Program-made: the position numbers and the translations under genes
DNA from: Streptomyces ardesiacus
GTDB lineage: Bacteria; Actinomycetota; Actinomycetes; Streptomycetales; Streptomycetaceae
Direction: 5' to 3'
Assembly (NCBI RefSeq): GCF_003112575.1
Contig: NZ_BEWC01000003.1
Span: forward strand, 372,001-436,000
Length of the DNA: 64,000 nt
Notes under the pieces: generated by a model
What the model saw: the letters and a program-made list of their open reading frames with translations, nothing else
Databases searched by the model: none
Told to the model about the DNA's origin: nothing
Shown here: positions 17,325 to 25,229 of the stretch, piece after piece
How positions within the stretch are numbered: the stretch's first letter is position 1
Layout: every line of letters starts with the position of its first letter

Positions 17325-18470
17325 ATGGCCCCAAGCAAGGTTCTCGCCGGTGCCCGGGTGGTGCTGCCCACCGGGACCGTGGACGACGGCCGCGTGGTCG
17401 TCGACGGCACGCGGATCGCGGACACCGCTCCCCCGCAGGCCGAGGTCGTCGACCTGTCGGGCCACTGGGTGGTGCCCGGCTTCGTCGACCTCCACAACCA
17501 CGGCGGCGGCGGCGCCTCCTTCGCCGGCGGCACGGCCGAGGAGATCCTCAAGGGCGTCGAGACCCACCGGCGGCACGGCACCACCACGGTGGTCGCCTCC
17601 GCCGTCACCGGTGAGCTGGACTTCCTCGCCCGGCACGCCGGGATGCTCGCCGAACTCGCGCAGCAGGGCGACATCGTTGGCATCCACTTCGAGGGGCCGT
17701 TCATCTCCCCCTGCCGCAAGGGCGCCCACGACGAGCAGTTGCTGCGCCACCCGGACCCGGCCGAGGTCCGCAAGCTGATCGACGCGGCGCACGGCCACGC
17801 GAAGATGATGACCCTGGCGACGGAGCTGCCGGGCGGCCTGGACTCCGTACGGCTGCTCGTCGAGCACGGCGTGATCGCGGCCGTCGGGCACACCGACGCG
17901 ACGTACGAGCAGACCGTGCAGGCCATCGACGCGGGCGCCCGGGTCGCCACGCACCTCTTCAACGCCATGCCCCCGGTCGGCCACCGCGCCCCAGGTCCGA
18001 TCACGGCGCTGCTGGAGGACGAGCGGATCACCGTCGAGCTGATCAACGACGGCACGCACCTGCACCCGGCCGCGCTGCAGCTGGCCTTCCACCACGCGGG
18101 CGCCGCCCGGGTCGCCTTCATCACCGACGCGATGGACGCGGCCGGGTTCGGCGACGGCCGGTACCTGCTCGGTCCGCTGGAGGTCGAGGTCGCGGACGGG
18201 GTGGCCCGGCTGGTGGAGGGCGGCTCGATCGCGGGCTCCACGCTCACGCTGGACCGCGCCTTCAAGCGGGCGGTGACGGTGGACCGGCTGCCCGTCGGGG
18301 ACGTCGTCGCGGCGATCTCCGCCAACCCGGCGCGGCTGCTCGGCCTGGACGACCGCATCGGCTCCCTGGAGCCCGGCAAGGACGCCGACCTGGTGGTCCT
18401 GGACGACGCCTTCGACCTGGTGGGCGTGATGCGGCAGGGCTCCTGGGTGGTCGATCCCCACCTGGGCTGA
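17325..18470 (+). CDS. nagA: N-acetylglucosamine-6-phosphate deacetylase
   Basis: 381 aa from ATG 17325, with GAGGT 9 nt upstream. The amidohydrolase fold shows the metal motif VPGFVDLHNHGGGG, GIHFEGPFISP, VGHTDATYEQ, THLFNAMPPVGHR, and the late catalytic Asp in FITDAMDAAG. It converts GlcNAc-6-phosphate to glucosamine-6-phosphate and acetate, feeding NagB and producing the DasR ligand. It is the second gene of the nagKA operon under the dre box. Length is normal. Confidence 0.96.
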   Translation: MAPSKVLAGARVVLPTGTVDDGRVVVDGTRIADTAPPQAEVVDLSGHWVVPGFVDLHNHGGGGASFAGGTAEEILKGVETHRRHGTTTVVASAVTGELDFLARHAGMLAELAQQGDIVGIHFEGPFISPCRKGAHDEQLLRHPDPAEVRKLIDAAHGHAKMMTLATELPGGLDSVRLLVEHGVIAAVGHTDATYEQTVQAIDAGARVATHLFNAMPPVGHRAPGPITALLEDERITVELINDGTHLHPAALQLAFHHAGAARVAFITDAMDAAGFGDGRYLLGPLEVEVADGVARLVEGGSIAGSTLTLDRAFKRAVTVDRLPVGDVVAAISANPARLLGLDDRIGSLEPGKDADLVVLDDAFDLVGVMRQGSWVVDPHLG

Positions 18471-18609
18471 TCCGTCCCCGTCCGGCTCCGGAAAGCCCCC
18501 GTCCGGACGCCGCCCCCTAGGCCGACCGCCCGCCTTTTGGCATGATCGTGTCGTGGAGCGCCGCTCCGCGGGCACGCCCAGCAGCACACGATCGGGGGAG
18601 GTCGGCACG

Positions 18610-19542
18610 GTGATCCTCACCGTCACTCTCAACACCGCGCTCGACATCACCTACCGCGTCCAGGGCCTCAGGCCCCACGCCTCGCACCGGGTGACGGAGG
18701 TGACCGAGCGGCCCGGCGGCAAGGGGCTGAACGTGGCCCGGGTGCTGGCGGCCCTCGGGCACGAGGCGACGGTCACCGGCTTCGCGGGCGGCACCACCGG
18801 CGCCGTCGTGCGCGAGCACCTCACCGGCGTGCACGGGGTGACCGACGCGCTGGTGCCGGTGGAGGGGGCCACCCGGCGCACCGTCGCCGTCGTCGACGAG
18901 CGCACCGGCGACACCACCCAGCTCAACGAGCCGGGCCCGGCCGTGGCGCCCGCCGAGTGGAACGCCTTCCAGGGGGCCTACGAGGACCTCCTGACCGGCG
19001 CCGCCGCGGTGGCCCTGTGCGGCAGCCTGCCGCCGGGCGTCCCGGTGGGCGCGTACGCCGGACTGGTGCGGGCCGCGCGGGCCGCGGGCGTGCCGGTGCT
19101 GCTCGACACGAGCGGGGAGCCGCTGCGGCGGGGGCTGGCGGCCCGCCCGGACCTGATCAAGCCGAACGCCGACGAACTGGCCGAGCTGACCGGCTCGCAC
19201 GAGCCGCAGCGCGCCGCGCAGGCCGCCCGGCGCCGCGGTGCCCGCTCGGTGGTCGCCTCGCTGGGCCCCGAGGGGCTGCTCGCGGTGACCCCGGAGGGCC
19301 GCTGGCGCGCCGCCCCGCCGGCCCACGTCCACGGCAACCCGACGGGCGCGGGCGACTCGGCGGTCGCGGGCCTGCTCTCCGGGCTGGTGGAGCACCTGCC
19401 CTGGCCGGACCGGCTGACCCGCGCGGTCGCGCTGTCGGCGGCGACCGTACGGGCTCCGGTGGCGGGCGAGTTCGACCGGGCGGCCTACGAGGAACTGCTC
19501 GGCCGCGGAGTCGCGGTGACGGCGGAGGCGGGCGCGGCCTGA
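18610..19542 (+). CDS. PfkB-family phosphosugar kinase (FruK/LacC type)
   Basis: 310 aa from GTG 18610, with GGGGAGG 8 nt upstream. The start ILTVTLNTALDITYRV and the RPGGKGLNVARVL segment are typical of 1-phosphofructokinase/tagatose-6-phosphate kinase. The catalytic signature GNPTGAGDSAVAGL is intact near the C-terminus, and LIKPNADELAEL is present. It should phosphorylate a ketose- or tagatose-phosphate with ATP. The 139-nt gap after nagA leaves room for its own promoter. Its place behind nagKA hints at amino-sugar or galactosamine breakdown, but the substrate cannot be fixed. Confidence 0.88.
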   Translation: MILTVTLNTALDITYRVQGLRPHASHRVTEVTERPGGKGLNVARVLAALGHEATVTGFAGGTTGAVVREHLTGVHGVTDALVPVEGATRRTVAVVDERTGDTTQLNEPGPAVAPAEWNAFQGAYEDLLTGAAAVALCGSLPPGVPVGAYAGLVRAARAAGVPVLLDTSGEPLRRGLAARPDLIKPNADELAELTGSHEPQRAAQAARRRGARSVVASLGPEGLLAVTPEGRWRAAPPAHVHGNPTGAGDSAVAGLLSGLVEHLPWPDRLTRAVALSAATVRAPVAGEFDRAAYEELLGRGVAVTAEAGAA

Positions 19543-19559
19543 AGGACGCGCGGGCGCCG

Positions 19560-20522
19560 CTAGTTCTTGACCTGGCCCTTCTTCAGGGAGAACTGGTCCA
19601 GCAGGACGTCGCACTTGTCGCCGTCGGTGCAGGACAGGGTGATGGTGTTGGTGCCCTTGTTGAGGGTGGGCCAGGCGTAGGTCTTGGTCCAGCCCTTGGC
19701 GAAGTCGCCGTCCTTGGCCTGCGCGAAGTTGCCCAGGTTCAGCTTGCTGCCGAACTCCTTGCCGTTGACCGTGAGGGTCATCGACTGGTCCTCGCCGGCC
19801 GCGCTGTAGGTGGTGAAGAGGGTGTAGAGGCCGTCCTCGGGGATGCCGTTCACGGTCCAGGTGACCGAGGCGCCCGGCTGGTTGAGGTTGGCCACGTAGA
19901 CGCCGCCGTCCGACTCGGCGCCCTCGACGTCCGAGGCGAGGGAGGCCGGACCGCCGAGCCGCATCGCCTTCGCGTCGGCGGAGGGCAGGTCGACCTCCTT
20001 CTCGGCGTCGTCGTCGCTCGCCGACGGGCTCGGCTCGGTGCTCTGGGACTGGGTGGGGGTGGTGCCGCCGCCCGCCTCGTCGCCGCTCTTGTCGTCGTCG
20101 GTGCCGCTGCTCGTCATGGCCACGACGATGCCGATGACCACGGCGGCGACGACCGCGACCGCGCCGATCAGCAGCCCCTTGGTGTTGGGGCCGCGGCGCC
20201 CGCCGCCCCCGCCGCGCCCGGACGGCTGCTGCGGGGCACCGGGGCCGCCACCGCCGGGGAAGGTCTCCGGCGCCGCGTAGTGCGCGTTCGGCTGTCCGTA
20301 CGCCCCCTGCGGCTGGCCGTAGGCGCCCTGCTGGGGCGGGGCGGCCTGGCCCTGCGGTGCGCCGTACTGCCGTGTGCCGACGGGACGCACCCGGTTGACG
20401 GAGTTCGGGTAGCCGTAGCCACCGGACGGCGGCTGGGCCCCGTTGGCCTGCCCGTCGGCGTAGAGGTAGCCGAAGGGGTCGTCGTCCTCGGGCGTGCTCG
20501 CGCCGTTGTTGCCGGGCGTCAT
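19560..20522 (-). CDS. membrane-anchored protein with extracellular carbohydrate-binding-like domain
   Basis: 320 aa from ATG 20522, with AGGAG 8 nt upstream. Residues 1-110 are a Gly/Pro/Gln/Tyr-rich cytoplasmic part with repeated AYGQPQG-type steps. A single membrane segment lies around 118-138 (GLLIGAVAVVAAVVIGIVVA). An acidic Ser/Thr linker precedes a beta-rich C-terminal domain (YTLFTTYSAAGEDQSMTLTV ... WPTLNKGTNTITLSC) resembling CBM6/CBM35 modules. I infer a surface protein that binds glycans. It converges with the PfkB gene, 17 nt apart. Confidence 0.78.
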   Translation of the reverse strand: MTPGNNGASTPEDDDPFGYLYADGQANGAQPPSGGYGYPNSVNRVRPVGTRQYGAPQGQAAPPQQGAYGQPQGAYGQPNAHYAAPETFPGGGGPGAPQQPSGRGGGGGRRGPNTKGLLIGAVAVVAAVVIGIVVAMTSSGTDDDKSGDEAGGGTTPTQSQSTEPSPSASDDDAEKEVDLPSADAKAMRLGGPASLASDVEGAESDGGVYVANLNQPGASVTWTVNGIPEDGLYTLFTTYSAAGEDQSMTLTVNGKEFGSKLNLGNFAQAKDGDFAKGWTKTYAWPTLNKGTNTITLSCTDGDKCDVLLDQFSLKKGQVKN

Positions 20523-20638
20523 CCCTTGGTCTCCTAACCAGATGCGGTGCGTGGTACGGGTGGGTGAGAGAGCGAGCCTACCCGCTCCCGCTGACCCGAA
20601 CGGGTGACCCAGACCGCATCAACGCGCTGACCTGCTGA

Positions 20639-22303
20639 TCATCCGGCTCGGCGGTGCTGTTTGGGACGAGATCGTTTCTCGACGTACATCCGTTCGTCAG
20701 CCGACTTCAGGACTTCGTCCGCCGTCATGCCGCAGTGGGCCCACCCGATGCCGAAGCTGGCGCCCACGCGGACGGCCCGGCCCTCGGCCCGGATCGGCTG
20801 GATGATCTCGTTGCGCAGCCGTACGGCGAGGTCCTCGGCGTCGGCCCGGCCGAGCCCGTTGGCGAGGATCACGAACTCGTCGCCGCCGAGCCGGGCCACG
20901 GTGTCGCCGTCGCGGACGCCGCCGCTGAGCCGCCGGGCGACCTCGATGAGCACGGCGTCGCCCGCGTTGTGCCCGAACCGGTCGTTGATCGACTTGAAGC
21001 CGTCCAGGTCGCAGAAGAGGACCGCGAGCCCCTTGGTGCCGTCGTCGCGGCCGTCCGCGGGGGCCACGGCGTGCACGTGGTGGTCGAAGGCGCCGTACGG
21101 CTCGGGGGCGGCGGAGAAGTCGAAGGTGTGGCCGCCGGAGTCGAAGACGGCGGAGTGCCCGTAGGCGGCGTCCATGGCGTCGGCCACCGCCGCGTGCGAG
21201 GACTGCGGGCGCTGGCACAGCCGGGCGGCGAGCCGGGAGCGCAGCTCGGCGCTGTTGGGCAGGCCGGTGAGGGAGTCGTGGGAGGCGCGGTGGGCGAGCT
21301 GGAGCTCGCGGCGCTTGCGCTCCTCTATGTCCTCGACGTGGGTGAGCAGGAAGCGCGGCCCGTCGGCGGCGTCGGCGACGACGCTGTTGCGCAGCGAGAC
21401 CCAGACGTAGGTGCCGTCGCGGCGGCCCAGCCGCAGCTCGGCCCGGCCGCCCTCGGCGGAGGTGCGCAGCAGGGTGCCGATGTCCTCGGGGTGCACGAGG
21501 TCGGAGAAGGCGTAGCGGCGCATCGCGGAGGCGCGGCGGCCCAGCAGGCGGCAGAGCGCGTCGTTGGTGCGCAGGATGCGGCCGTGCTGGTCGCCGCCCA
21601 TCTCGGCGATGGCCATGCCGGAGGGGGCGTACTCGAAGGCCTGGCGGAAGCTCTCCTCGCTGGCCCTGAGCGCCTGCTGGTCGCGCTCGAGGCGGACCAG
21701 GGCGCGCTGCATGTTGGAGCGGAGCCGTGCGTTGCTGATCGCGATGGCGGCCTGGAACGCGTACATCTGCAAAGCCTCGCGGCCCCAGGCGCCGGGACGG
21801 CGGCCGTTGCGCGGCCGGTCCACGGACAGGACGCCGATCAGCTCGCCGCTGCTGCCGCCGCCCTGCGGGCCCGGCGCGTACATCGGGGCGAAGAGCCGGT
21901 CCGAGGGGTGCCACTCGTCCTCGAAGCGGGGCGCGGGGCCGTCGGTGTACCACTGCGGGACGTCGTCGTCGTCGAGGACCCAGCCCTCGGTGTGGGGTAT
22001 GAAGATCAGGTCGCCCCACTGCTCGCCCATGTTCAGGCGCCGGTCCCAGGACGCGCGGGAGCCCGAGCGGCCGGTGATGAGCGCCTCGGCGGCCTGGTTG
22101 CCCGCGAAGGCGGCGACGACGAGGTCGCCGTCGGGCCCGACCAGATTGACGCACGCCAGTTCGTACCCGAGGGCCCGGACGACGCCGTCGGCGACGGCCT
22201 GCAGGGTGTCGGCCAGACTGCGGGCCTTGTTCATGTCGGCCATGGCCTGGTGCAACTGCCGCAGGGACGCCAGGCGGACATAGGGCTCCGAGTCGGTCTC
22301 CAT
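20639..22303 (-). CDS. cdgB: GAF-PAS-GGDEF diguanylate cyclase
   Basis: 554 aa from ATG 22303. A GAF domain covers about residues 15-200, a PAS/PAC unit about 210-335 (SFRQAFEYAPSGMAIAEMGG), and a GGDEF domain the rest. The active site ARLGGDEFVIL and an upstream RDGD inhibitory (RxxD) site are intact, and there is no EAL domain. It should make cyclic di-GMP from two GTP. This domain order matches S. coelicolor CdgB, a BldD target needed for normal development. The GGDEF domain contains an unusual insertion of about 60 residues between the first helix and CDLDGFKSINDRFGHNAGD. BldD- and Crp-like sites lie upstream. Confidence 0.92.
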   Translation of the reverse strand: METDSEPYVRLASLRQLHQAMADMNKARSLADTLQAVADGVVRALGYELACVNLVGPDGDLVVAAFAGNQAAEALITGRSGSRASWDRRLNMGEQWGDLIFIPHTEGWVLDDDDVPQWYTDGPAPRFEDEWHPSDRLFAPMYAPGPQGGGSSGELIGVLSVDRPRNGRRPGAWGREALQMYAFQAAIAISNARLRSNMQRALVRLERDQQALRASEESFRQAFEYAPSGMAIAEMGGDQHGRILRTNDALCRLLGRRASAMRRYAFSDLVHPEDIGTLLRTSAEGGRAELRLGRRDGTYVWVSLRNSVVADAADGPRFLLTHVEDIEERKRRELQLAHRASHDSLTGLPNSAELRSRLAARLCQRPQSSHAAVADAMDAAYGHSAVFDSGGHTFDFSAAPEPYGAFDHHVHAVAPADGRDDGTKGLAVLFCDLDGFKSINDRFGHNAGDAVLIEVARRLSGGVRDGDTVARLGGDEFVILANGLGRADAEDLAVRLRNEIIQPIRAEGRAVRVGASFGIGWAHCGMTADEVLKSADERMYVEKRSRPKQHRRAG

Positions 22304-22414
22304 GCTCGCCCTCCCCCCGAGACCTCGCAGTGAATCAAGGGTTCTCTTCGGCGCCTTTACTGATGGTGCCCTTGCAGGTTCCCCGCCACTGAATCACAGC
22401 GCGCTCCGCACTCG

Positions 22415-22427
22415 GTACACAGGGTCA
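22415..22427 (-). promoter_or_regulatory. BldD-box-like site upstream of the diguanylate cyclase
   Basis: GTACACAGGGTCA matches the BldD consensus TnACnC(A/T)GnGTnA at all defined positions except the first T. It lies about 112 nt upstream of the cyclase start. BldD is a cyclic-di-GMP-responsive repressor, so this would close a feedback loop. Confidence 0.65.
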
Positions 22428-22442
22428 ACAATTACCGCCCCT

Positions 22443-22458
22443 TGTGACTCAAGTCACA
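22443..22458. promoter_or_regulatory. Crp-type palindrome
   Basis: TGTGACTCAAGTCACA is a perfect TGTGA-N6-TCACA site and also fits the Streptomyces Crp consensus GTG-N6-GNCAC. It lies between the diguanylate cyclase (minus) and the flavin reductase (plus), 140 nt from the first and 158 nt from the second. The rest of 22304-22616 has ordinary AT-richer promoter DNA and no gene. Confidence 0.6.
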
Positions 22459-22616
22459 GCGAAACCTGAACAATTGAGAGGGCTTTCCGCGTTTTCCCAG
22501 CGGGTTTACCGATCGCAAAGTTTGTAGGGATGCGCACCTCTCCGTCCCTGGTCCTAGGACCCGGTTGGGACCGGGGTCCGATGCCGGGCCCGTGCCCCGG
22601 AGATTAGCGTGACGGG

Positions 22617-23207
22617 GTGCCGAACACTTCGTCTCTCACCTCCCCCGCGTCCCCGTTCCCGTCGCCCGCCTCCGGGCATTCTGAGGGGGTGAGCAACGAG
22701 GAGTTCCGTGCCGCCATGTCCCGGCTGGCCTCGGGCGTGGTCCTGGTGACCGCGCAGGAGCCGCCGCTGGACCCCGACGACCCGCTGGCACCGCGCGGCG
22801 AGGACGTCGGCATGACGGCCACCGCGTTCGTGTCGGTCTCCCTGGACCCGCCGCTGGTCCTGGTCAGCCTGCGCGAGGGCTCCCGCATGGACGACCTGCT
22901 CGACGAGCAGCCCCTGTGGGCGGTCTCCGTCCTCTCCGAGAGCCAGCGGCACATCGCGGGCCGCTTCGCGATGAAGGGCCGCGTCAGCGACCGCCTCCTG
23001 TTCGCCGACATCCCGTACGTGCGGGGCGAGGCGACCGGCGCCCCCCTGGCGGGCGGCGCCCTGGCGACCCTGGAGTGCCGCACCGAGCAACGGGTCCCGG
23101 CCGGCGACCACACCCTCGTCATCGGCCGCGTCCTGACCGCCTCACTGCCGAGCGCGGACGGGGGACCGCTGACGTACTTCCGCGGGCGGTACCGGCACCT
23201 GGGCTGA
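22617..23207 (+). CDS. flavin reductase-like FMN-binding protein
   Basis: 196 aa from GTG 22617; an internal GTG at 22689 (VSNEEFRAAM) is an alternative but has its purine tract too close. The split-barrel flavin reductase fold is recognisable from NEEFRAAMSRLASGVVLVTA, GMTATAFVSVSLDPPLVLVS, and the late RCRT-like ECRTEQRVPAGDHTLVIGRV and GPLTYFRGRYR. Such proteins reduce FMN/FAD with NAD(P)H for two-component monooxygenases. No oxygenase partner is adjacent. It is probably monocistronic. Confidence 0.85.
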   Translation: MPNTSSLTSPASPFPSPASGHSEGVSNEEFRAAMSRLASGVVLVTAQEPPLDPDDPLAPRGEDVGMTATAFVSVSLDPPLVLVSLREGSRMDDLLDEQPLWAVSVLSESQRHIAGRFAMKGRVSDRLLFADIPYVRGEATGAPLAGGALATLECRTEQRVPAGDHTLVIGRVLTASLPSADGGPLTYFRGRYRHLG

Positions 23208-23219
23208 GCACGCCGCCGG

Positions 23220-23263
23220 CCCGGCTCTCCGCCTCCGTCCGTCCCAACGGGGAGGAAGCCGGG
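23220..23263. terminator. possible bidirectional terminator
   Basis: Nested inverted repeats CCCGGCT/AGCCGGG (23220-23226 and 23257-23263) and CCTCC/GGAGG lie between two convergent genes. The stem is interrupted, so this is tentative. Confidence 0.4.
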
Positions 23264-23311
23264 CAGGGAACGGCCGGCGTGCCGGACCCGGGCCGGGACG
23301 GTCCCGCCCGG

Positions 23312-23749
23312 TCAGTCCCAGTCCCGCGCCGAGCGGCCCCGTTTGGTCTGCGCGCGCTGCTTCTTCTCCCGCAGCCGGCGTTCGTTGATGCCGCGCGGGA
23401 CGCGGGTCGGCCGGCGGGGTCTGGGCGGCGGGGCGGTGGCCTCGGCGAGGAGGGCGGCGAGGCGCACGGCGGCGGTCTCGCGGTTGCGCCACTGGGAGCG
23501 GTGCTCGGAGGCGCGGACGGTGACGACCCCGTCGTTCAGGCGCCCGGCCAGCCTCTCCAGCGCGCGCTGCTTCCACACCTCGGGCAGGGCCTCGGTCCGC
23601 GCCAGGTCGAAGCGCAGTTCCACCGCCGTGTCCGTGGTGTTGACGTGCTGTCCGCCGGGCCCCGAGGAGCGCGAGAAGCGCCAGACCAGCTCGGCCTCGG
23701 GCAGGGAGACGGAGCCGCGGATGACATGGGGACCGGACATGCCCTCCAT
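23312..23749 (-). CDS. arfB: alternative ribosome-rescue factor ArfB (peptidyl-tRNA hydrolase domain)
   Basis: 145 aa from ATG 23749 (a second ATG at 23740 is equally possible). The catalytic GGQ loop is present as [18 protein letters not shown], followed by a basic C-terminal tail rich in Arg/Lys ([19 protein letters not shown]), which in ArfB enters the empty mRNA channel. It should free stalled ribosomes by hydrolysing peptidyl-tRNA without a stop codon. Length and layout match ArfB rather than RF1/RF2. Confidence 0.93.
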   Translation of the reverse strand: MEGMSGPHVIRGSVSLPEAELVWRFSRSSGPGGQHVNTTDTAVELRFDLARTEALPEVWKQRALERLAGRLNDGVVTVRASEHRSQWRNRETAAVRLAALLAEATAPPPRPRRPTRVPRGINERRLREKKQRAQTKRGRSARDWD

Positions 23750-23927
23750 GTTCCCGCCCCCCGGCGGCCCGAGTCACCCGAATATCCCGCGCGGTGTCCC
23801 GGGCCCCCGACTCCCGGCCTCGGTAAAGAAAGTAAAGACAGGCGGAACCTTGTGGACCCCTCTCGACGTTCATGGTGGTAGCTGTAGCTTTCTTGCCGTA
23901 CGTAAACGAGGGAAGGGACTCCCAACA

Positions 23928-24503
23928 ATGGCTGTAAGCCTGTCCAAGGGTGGCAACGTCTCGCTCACCAAGGAGGCTCCGGGCCTGACCGAAGTCACCG
24001 TGGGGCTCGGCTGGGACGTCCGCACCACCACCGGCACCGACTTCGACCTCGACGCCTCCGCGATCGCGGTCAACGCGGAGGGCAAGGTCTACTCCGACGC
24101 CCACTTCGTCTTCTTCAACAACAAGCAGACGCCGGACAACACCATCGTCCACACCGGTGACAACCGCACCGGCGAGGGCGCCGGCGACGACGAGGCGATC
24201 AACGTCAACCTGGCCGGCCTCCCGGCCGACATCGACAAGATCGTCTTCCCGGTCTCGATCTACGACGCCGAGAACCGCTCGCAGAACTTCGGCCAGGTCC
24301 GCAACGCCTACATCCGCATCGTCAACCAGGCCGGCGGCGCCGAGATCGCGCGCTACGACCTGTCGGAGGACGCGGCCACCGAGACCGCCATGGTCTTCGG
24401 CGAGCTGTACCGCAACGGCGCCGAGTGGAAGTTCCGCGCCGTCGGCCAGGGCTACGCCTCGGGCCTGGTGGGCATCGCCCAGGACTTCGGCGTGAACGTC
24501 TGA
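23928..24503 (+). CDS. terD: TerD-family calcium-binding stress protein
   Basis: 191 aa from ATG 23928, behind a purine-rich GAGGGAAGGGA. TerD hallmarks include [20 protein letters not shown] at the start, GLGWDVR, the calcium-site DFDLDASA and the later [20 protein letters not shown]. The length is exactly that of the common Streptomyces TerD. It binds calcium and is linked to stress and differentiation rather than only tellurite resistance. It stands alone, without other ter genes, and ends in a strong hairpin. Confidence 0.96.
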   Translation: MAVSLSKGGNVSLTKEAPGLTEVTVGLGWDVRTTTGTDFDLDASAIAVNAEGKVYSDAHFVFFNNKQTPDNTIVHTGDNRTGEGAGDDEAINVNLAGLPADIDKIVFPVSIYDAENRSQNFGQVRNAYIRIVNQAGGAEIARYDLSEDAATETAMVFGELYRNGAEWKFRAVGQGYASGLVGIAQDFGVNV

Positions 24504-24531
24504 GGTTCACCCGCCCGTTCGTTGCGTACGG

Positions 24532-24562
24532 AGGCCCCCCGGATGTCCGGCCGGGGGGCCTT
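24532..24562. terminator. bidirectional terminator between terD and senR
   Basis: Perfect 11-bp inverted repeat AGGCCCCCCGG (24532-24542) and its complement (24551-24561) with an 8-nt loop, between the convergent stops at 24503 and 24573. Confidence 0.85.
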
Positions 24563-24572
24563 CGGCGTTCCG

Positions 24573-25229
24573 TCACGGCAGCAGGCGCTGCTCCTTGGCC
24601 ACCGCGACCGCTCCGGCGCGGGTGTCGACGCCGAGCTTGTCGTAGATGCGGCGCAGGTGCGTCTTCACCGTGGCCTCGCTGATGTACAGCGCGCGGGCGA
24701 TCTCCCGGTTGCCGAGTCCGGTGGCGAGCTGGGCCAGGATGTCGCGTTCGCGGCCGGTGAGGGCGGGGCGCGGCCTGCGCAGGTTGGCCATGACCCGGCC
24801 GGCGACGGGCCCGGACAGTGCCGGACGGCCCTGGGCGGCGGCGTGGATGGCCGCGAACAGTTCCTCGGGGCGTTCGGCCTTGAGCAGGTAGCCGGTCGCG
24901 CCCGCCTCGATGGCGCGGGTGATGTCGGCGTCGGTGTCGTAGGTGGTCAGCACCAGCACGTGCGGCACACGGCCGGTGCCCGCGGTGAGGCGGCGGGTCG
25001 TCTCCACGCCGTCGATGCCGGCACCGAGCTGAAGGTCCATCAGCACGACGTCCGGCGCCAGTCGCGCGGCGAGCGCGAGCGCCTCCTCGCCGGTGCCCGC
25101 CTCGCCCACCACCTCGATGCCGGGGGCGCTGTCGAGCAGGGCGAGCAGTCCGGCGCGTACGACGACGTGGTCGTCGCAGACCAGGATGCGGACGGGGCCG
25201 GCGGGCCCGCCGGCTGCCGGGTCGGTCAT
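24573..25229 (-). CDS. senR: NarL-family response regulator SenR
   Basis: 218 aa from ATG 25229. The receiver domain has the acidic pocket ILVCDDHVVVRAGL, the phospho-acceptor Asp in DVVLMDLQLG and the Lys in YLLKAE. The C-terminal LuxR-type HTH is LTGRERDILAQLATGLGNRE with SEATVKTHLRRIYDKLGV. Its start overlaps the kinase stop by 4 nt (ATGA), so they are co-translated. With the divergent hbpS gene this matches the Streptomyces SenS-SenR redox system that controls catalase-peroxidase genes. Confidence 0.9.
   Translation of the reverse strand: MTDPAAGGPAGPVRILVCDDHVVVRAGLLALLDSAPGIEVVGEAGTGEEALALAARLAPDVVLMDLQLGAGIDGVETTRRLTAGTGRVPHVLVLTTYDTDADITRAIEAGATGYLLKAERPEELFAAIHAAAQGRPALSGPVAGRVMANLRRPRPALTGRERDILAQLATGLGNREIARALYISEATVKTHLRRIYDKLGVDTRAGAVAVAKEQRLLP

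Noticed and set aside
14900..18589. A 1229-codon open frame on the minus strand running from the solute-binding gene through nagK and nagA
   Set aside because: Only the part up to 16165 encodes a real protein; the rest is the antisense of nagK/nagA, left open by high GC.
23928..24503. TerD as evidence of a tellurite-resistance or phage-inhibition operon
   Set aside because: No other ter genes lie nearby, and single terD genes are common housekeeping or developmental genes in Streptomyces.
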